The notes under the pieces were generated by a model, which saw nothing but the letters and a program-made list of their open reading frames with translations, made no database searches and was not told the origin of the DNA. Below are positions 59,812 to 64,000 of a DNA stretch of 64,000 nt, in pieces; position 1 is the stretch's first letter; each line of letters opens with the position of its first letter. The DNA comes from an uncultured Verrucomicrobia subdivision 3 bacterium. Its GTDB lineage: Bacteria > Verrucomicrobiota > Verrucomicrobiia > Limisphaerales > UBA11358. A program made the position numbers and the translations under genes. Location of the stretch: contig CAIQKM010000006.1 of the NCBI GenBank assembly GCA_903872345.1, forward strand, positions 1 to 64,000, read 5' to 3'.

Positions 59812-61422
59812 TTATTCCGACGTCAGCGCGGCGCGTTCGTTTTCCAGGGAATTCGTCTTCTCCAGGAAGTAATCGTACCCGCCGGTGTACGGCGTGATCG
59901 TGCCCGCATTCACGTGCAGCACTTTCGTGGCGAGATGCCGGATGAAATGCACATCGTGGGAAATGAACACAAGTGTGCCTTCATACCGCTCCAGCGCCAT
60001 CGTCAGCGACTCCACCGTGTGTATGTCCAGATGCGTGGTCGGTTCGTCCATCAGCAGCAGGTTCGGCGGGTCCACCAAGAACTTGATCAAATTTAACCGG
60101 CTCTTTTCGCCCCCGCTCAACACGGCCGTCTTCTTGAAAATCTCATCCTTGCGGAACTGGAACGAACCCAGAATGCCGCGCACATCGTCTTCGCGCATGC
60201 CCGGCGCGCAGGCCATCGTTTCTTCCAGCACCGTTTTCTCCGGATCCAGCGTCGCGCCGCGATGCTGGCTGAAGTAACCGATCTTCGCGTTGTGACCCAG
60301 GTCGCGATTTCCCTTCTGAAATTCCACCACGCCCGCGAGAATTTTCAGCAGCGTCGATTTGCCCGCGCCGTTCGGACCCACGAGCACCGTGCGCTCGCCG
60401 CGTTCAATCGTGAGATCGAGCCCGGAGTAAACCTTGTTCGCACCGTAGGCCATGTGGATACCTTCCAGCGAAATGGCGCGCTGGCCGCCGCGCGGCGGCG
60501 GCGGAATCTGAAAGCGGAACGGCTTGCGCGGAGCCATCGGCTTCTCAATCAGTTCCAGGCGCTCGATCTGCTTCAGCTTGCTCTGGGCCTGCGACGCCTT
60601 GGAGGGAATGGACCGGAACCGGTCGGCGAACGCCTGCAAATCGGAAATTTCCTTCTGCTGGTTCTTGTACGCCGTGAGCTGCTGCTCGTAGCGTTCCTCG
60701 CGCTGGCGCAGGAAGTCCGTGTAATTGCCCGAGTAGCCGATGAGCTTGCGCTCGGAAATTTCATGCACTTGCGTGATGATTTCATCCATGAACTGACGAT
60801 CGTGGGAAATCAGCAATACCGCGCCCGAATAATTCTTCAGGTAACTCTGCAACCACAGCAGCGAGAGCAGGTCCAGATGGTTCGTCGGTTCGTCCAGCAA
60901 CAACAAATCCGGCTCCATCACCAGCAACCGCGCCAGCCGCGCGCGCATGATCCAGCCCCCGCTCATTTCGCGGGCCATCCGGTTGAAATCGGTTTCCTTG
61001 TAGCCCAGCCCGCGCAGCATCTTCTTGGCCTTGGTCTCCACCTCGGGATCGTTCAGCTTGTCATGCTTGGCATGGATCTCCATATACTCCGGACTGGAAA
61101 CATCGCCGGCCTTTTCGAGTTCGTGCAGACGCTTTTCCAAGAGCGGCAATTCCTCCACCTTGCCGGTGGCCACGTCGAGCACGGTTTCATCGCCCAGCGC
61201 TTCGCCTTCCTGCGGCAGATGGCCCACCATCGTCCACTCGTCGCGTTCGATCACGCCGGCATCCGGCTCGCGCTCCTTGAGAATGATGGAGAACAGCGTG
61301 GTTTTACCCGCGCCGTTGGGACCGACGAGCGCCACGCGTTCGCCATAATTCACCTGGAACGAAGCGTTCTCGAAGAGCGTTCGTCCGCCAAAGGTCATCT
61401 TGAGATCACGAATGATGAGCAT
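59812..61422 (-). CDS. ABC-F family ATPase
   Basis: 536 aa from the ATG at 61422 (MLIIRDLKMTFGG). It has two ABC domains without membrane spans: GPNGAGKTTL and SGGWIMRARLARLL with LLLLDEPTNHLD in the first half, GPNGAGKSTLLK, LSGGEKSRLNLIKFL and LLLMDEPTTHLD in the second. A charged P-site-tRNA-interaction linker lies between (about 240-320; SKASQAQSKLKQIERLELIE). The layout matches the EttA/Uup/YbiT group of ribosome-associated ABC-F proteins, closest in feel to YbiT. It probably aids stalled ribosomes. The proximity to ssrA is notable but may be chance. Confidence 0.9.
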   Translation of the reverse strand: MLIIRDLKMTFGGRTLFENASFQVNYGERVALVGPNGAGKTTLFSIILKEREPDAGVIERDEWTMVGHLPQEGEALGDETVLDVATGKVEELPLLEKRLHELEKAGDVSSPEYMEIHAKHDKLNDPEVETKAKKMLRGLGYKETDFNRMAREMSGGWIMRARLARLLVMEPDLLLLDEPTNHLDLLSLLWLQSYLKNYSGAVLLISHDRQFMDEIITQVHEISERKLIGYSGNYTDFLRQREERYEQQLTAYKNQQKEISDLQAFADRFRSIPSKASQAQSKLKQIERLELIEKPMAPRKPFRFQIPPPPRGGQRAISLEGIHMAYGANKVYSGLDLTIERGERTVLVGPNGAGKSTLLKILAGVVEFQKGNRDLGHNAKIGYFSQHRGATLDPEKTVLEETMACAPGMREDDVRGILGSFQFRKDEIFKKTAVLSGGEKSRLNLIKFLVDPPNLLLMDEPTTHLDIHTVESLTMALERYEGTLVFISHDVHFIRHLATKVLHVNAGTITPYTGGYDYFLEKTNSLENERAALTSE

Positions 61423-61962
61423 GGAAATAGTTCCGGTTGCCGGCGGGCGACAGGAATTGGATTTTGCCACCAGCCAACCGGGTACGGAGTTTATGGTGTG
61501 CGCGCGTCCCGTCAATCGTCAATTTGAGGCGGTTGGCATCATCAGTGCATATCCTCCCCGCATGTTAGGCAGTGATCTTGCTATTGCCCACTTCTGTTGT
61601 CGGTGGCTAAAGCTGCCGTATGTTTCCAACTGATCGTGAACCCAACGTAAGCCCCAGCGGGGCGATACGATATTAGCCCGGGGCAAGGGCGCGATAGCGA
61701 CCGCCGCCCCGGGTTACCGCATCCTAAAATACATCCTTCCCCCATCAGATGGGGGAAGGTGGCCGGAGGCCGGATGGGGGTACACCGTCATCTCAATTTC
61801 TACTGATCCCAACCAGCCCTCCTGCGTTGTCCCTTGACCAACTTTTTGTACACCCATCTCACTATCATGCGATTGCAGGTGCCAACCCAAATCAAACCAC
61901 CACCCCACAAACGCCTCTATTCCATTGACTTTGTAATACTTTATATTACAATTAAACACATC
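61423..61962. repeat. Intergenic region with dispersed palindromic repeats
   Basis: About 540 bases without a supported gene. Palindromes are GCCCC-AGC-GGGGC (61651-61663), CCCGGGGC with GCCCCGGG (61677-61684 and 61706-61713), and CCTTCCCCC-ATCAGAT-GGGGGAAGG (61735-61759) followed by GGCCGGAGGCCGG. The first two are a combination I associate with dispersed intergenic repeats in Verrucomicrobiota and Planctomycetota. An A+T-rich block near 61930-61960 is probably the GH81 promoter. Confidence 0.6.
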
Positions 61963-64000
61963 ATGTCATCAATTGGTTCAAGACTGCCAAATCGTGCCGG
62001 CCGGTCGTGGTTCTCGCTGATTTTGTCCATCCCATTGTTTTCAAGCCTCTTAGCGCAAGCGCAAGTGGCGGTTCCTGTGGGCGCGGGTTCGTATGCGACC
62101 AGCATTCCAGCGGCCGACCAGTTTTTGGGCGGCTACTACTCCATGACCGCCCAGCAGGTGGTGAACCAGTTCACCAATCTGCTTCTCGCCAGTTCGATTA
62201 CCAACCGTCCCATCCCCAGCAATCAGTGGTGGACCGATCTGCTCGTGGGGGATCGCTCGTATGAACCCACCAACGGCGGTCCCCGGGTGATTCAACAAGA
62301 TCCCTACGGCGGCCAGCTCTGGGCCTATCCGGTAATGCTCGCGCCCAACTCGGCCGGATTTAACCTCTACTTTCCCAACTCCTGGAATGCGCGGTCCAAT
62401 ACCAATTTTCCCGAAGGCGGATTCAATACCGGACCCAATGTGCCCGTCTCCGGCACCGTGCCGCTGGCCATCGGCACCAATGACATCCTGATCGCGGACT
62501 TTGATGAAACGACTTATCCGACCGGCTGGGTCACCACCGGCACCGCCTTCGGCACCGGCCCCATTTTGGGCGGCACGTGGACCGGCGAATCCCCCGCCGT
62601 GCAAGGCTTTCTCGGCAGCAGTTGCGTGAACACCTATCGCGGCGCCAATACGCCGCAGGGCACATTGACCTCGCCGACCTTCACGATTTCCAAAAAATAC
62701 ATCTATGTCCTCGCCGGCGGTGGTGCGGATACGAATAACGACGCCGTGCAACTGCTCATCGGCACCAATGTGGTGCGCGCCGCCGTCGGCAACCAGTCCG
62801 GCACGCTGAGCTGGAATACGTGGGATGTCTCGGCGTATGCGGGCCAAACCGCGCAAATCAAAATCGTGGACACCACCAGCGCAAGCTGGGGTTTCATCCT
62901 GTGTTCCTGGATTGTGGCCAGCGATAACGGCAACAGCCCCGCCGCCCGTTACACCGGTTCGTTCGCCCCGGTGCAATCCGTCGTGACCGATTGGAGCGAC
63001 TGGGGCGTGCAATTCGGTCTGCCCGACGCCTTGGGCCGACGCATGGACATCACCCTCGCGCGCGGCGTGCCGTTTGTCTGGACCACCTGCACCGGCATCA
63101 CGCCCGTGATCAGCCTCGGCACCGGCACCATTTACGATACCAATGGCAATCCCATCACACTGACCAGCGGCAACAACTTCACCGCCTCGGCGTTTGCGTT
63201 CGATAACCAGGGCCGCACGTTTGGCGTGTTTGCCCCGGATAACACCACCTTCACCGTCGCCGGCACCACGGTGTCCGCGCAACTGGCGGGCACCAACAAC
63301 TACCTCGTTTACGGCCTGCTGCCCTCGCATACCAATCTGAATGAGTTTGCCGGCTATGCTTACGCCCGTGTGACCGGCACCCGCTTCGACTGGGCCTACG
63401 ACCGCGCCAATGGTCAGGTGGACACCACCTGGACCCTCACCACCACGCCACTGAAGGGCTCGCAGACCAATACGCTGCAAGGCTGGCTCCCGCATCATTA
63501 CCGCACCACCACCAACACGCTTGCCTTCAAGCCTTACACTTATCTCACCCCGCGCGGCATCATGAAAGTCGCGGTCGGCACGCAATTCCAGCTAAACTAC
63601 AATTTCCACGGCATCGCCCCCGAATTGCCCGCCCCGCATCTGAACAACGTCACCAACGATTATGTGGCGGCGCGCATGACCAATTACATTCTCAACTTCG
63701 CCGCCGCGCATCCGCAGAACATCGGCGACACCTATTATGGCGGCAAAGAAATGGCCATCACCGCGCAGAACATCGGTTTCGCCCAGCAGCTTGGCCTGAC
63801 CAATCAGGCCGCCCAAATGGCCGCCACCCTGCGCGGCGAACTGACGAACTGGTACAGCTACGCACCCGGCAAAACGAACTTCATGTTCGCGCGATACAGC
63901 AATTGGGGCGCGTTGATCGGGTTCCCGGCGGACTTTGGGTCCGAGGCGTTTAACGACAATCATTTTCACTACGGCTATTTCGCACTCACCACGGCCCTGC
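61963..64000 (+). CDS. Secreted GH81 endo-beta-1,3-glucanase with inserted module (partial)
   Basis: 679 codons to the window edge. A signal peptide (SWFSLILSIPLFSSLLAQAQ) is followed by GH81 landmarks: IPSNQWWTDLLVGDRSYEP, QLWAYPVMLAP, YAYARVTGTRFDWAYD, LQGWLPHHYR, and NDNHFHYGYF at about residues 664-673, the catalytic Asp region. Residues of about 172-320 are foreign to GH81: DFDETTYPTGWVTTGTAFGT, YIYVLAGGGADTN, WDVSAYAGQTAQIKIVDTTS and WGFILCSWIVASD resemble the beta-sandwich found in GH32-type enzymes. The catalytic Glu residues and C-terminus lie beyond the window. Confidence 0.85.
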   Translation, partial: MSSIGSRLPNRAGRSWFSLILSIPLFSSLLAQAQVAVPVGAGSYATSIPAADQFLGGYYSMTAQQVVNQFTNLLLASSITNRPIPSNQWWTDLLVGDRSYEPTNGGPRVIQQDPYGGQLWAYPVMLAPNSAGFNLYFPNSWNARSNTNFPEGGFNTGPNVPVSGTVPLAIGTNDILIADFDETTYPTGWVTTGTAFGTGPILGGTWTGESPAVQGFLGSSCVNTYRGANTPQGTLTSPTFTISKKYIYVLAGGGADTNNDAVQLLIGTNVVRAAVGNQSGTLSWNTWDVSAYAGQTAQIKIVDTTSASWGFILCSWIVASDNGNSPAARYTGSFAPVQSVVTDWSDWGVQFGLPDALGRRMDITLARGVPFVWTTCTGITPVISLGTGTIYDTNGNPITLTSGNNFTASAFAFDNQGRTFGVFAPDNTTFTVAGTTVSAQLAGTNNYLVYGLLPSHTNLNEFAGYAYARVTGTRFDWAYDRANGQVDTTWTLTTTPLKGSQTNTLQGWLPHHYRTTTNTLAFKPYTYLTPRGIMKVAVGTQFQLNYNFHGIAPELPAPHLNNVTNDYVAARMTNYILNFAAAHPQNIGDTYYGGKEMAITAQNIGFAQQLGLTNQAAQMAATLRGELTNWYSYAPGKTNFMFARYSNWGALIGFPADFGSEAFNDNHFHYGYFALTTAL

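Noticed and set aside
60262..61527. 421-codon plus-strand ORF
   Set aside because: Antisense to the ABC-F gene. His/Arg/Leu-rich shadow sequence.
62050..63585. 511-codon minus-strand ORF
   Set aside because: Antisense to the GH81 gene, which has clear family motifs. The composition is typical of an artefact.

Overview
The window looks like Verrucomicrobiota (Limisphaerales/Pedosphaera-like). The signs are a PEP-CTERM protein, a DUF1559-type prepilin, a large autotransporter-associated beta-strand (PATR) protein, very large Asn/Thr-rich secreted proteins with C-terminal TSP3-like motifs, and an ABC-F/DCC/tmRNA backbone. This is inferred from gene families, not from a marker gene.

Layout. (1) 1-10.2 kb is an accessory island. 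It holds an IS21 istA fragment, a DUF932 fragment, a 1562-aa helicase-nuclease resembling phage-defence helicases, a resolvase HTH fragment, a cyclic-phosphate-type receiver protein, a structured RNA ahead of an unknown gene, an orphan M41-like peptidase, a rare tRNA-Ile(UAU), several tiny ORFs and a Y-family polymerase tail. It ends in a tRNA 3' fragment (10198-10224) that looks like an attachment-site scar. (2) 10.8-28.5 kb is one minus-strand run of eight closely spaced secreted or envelope genes: a 943-aa protein, three tandem fibre-like paralogues, a 2672-aa giant, a TSP3 protein, a MORN-repeat protein and a SUMF1-domain protein. (3) 29-31.4 kb holds a PEP-CTERM protein with a clear terminator and a CapK/PaaK-like adenylating enzyme. 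(4) 31.4-52.4 kb is a sialoglycan locus. It contains a GntR/LacI-type regulator, an acetylesterase-sialidase fusion, a PATR protein, a prepilin, a broken discoidin (fucosidase-like) gene, and a translationally coupled minus-strand operon encoding NanM-like kelch protein, MFS transporter, NanA, GH20, sialidase, YdcF/ElyC, sialate O-acetylesterase and AGE-type epimerase. (5) 52.4-58.9 kb is a decayed island next to ssrA. It contains type I restriction tails (HsdR, HsdS), a conjugation ATPase fused in frame to a TOPRIM primase tail, an XRE regulator with a palindromic operator, and a 2.1-kb unit (serine recombinase plus HTH protein) bounded by 121-bp perfect inverted repeats whose right copy touches the tmRNA 3' end. 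(6) 58.9-64 kb holds tmRNA, a DCC protein, an ABC-F ATPase, a dispersed-repeat cluster and the start of a GH81 glucanase carrying an inserted beta-sandwich module.

How it works together. The locus in (4) can release and de-O-acetylate sialic acids, equilibrate the anomers, import them, cleave Neu5Ac to ManNAc plus pyruvate, and epimerise ManNAc to GlcNAc. No ManNAc or GlcNAc kinase is visible, so a kinase elsewhere is implied, as in the Bacteroides-type NanA/epimerase/hexokinase route. All motifs, repeats and pairings were read by eye; no alignment or folding was run.
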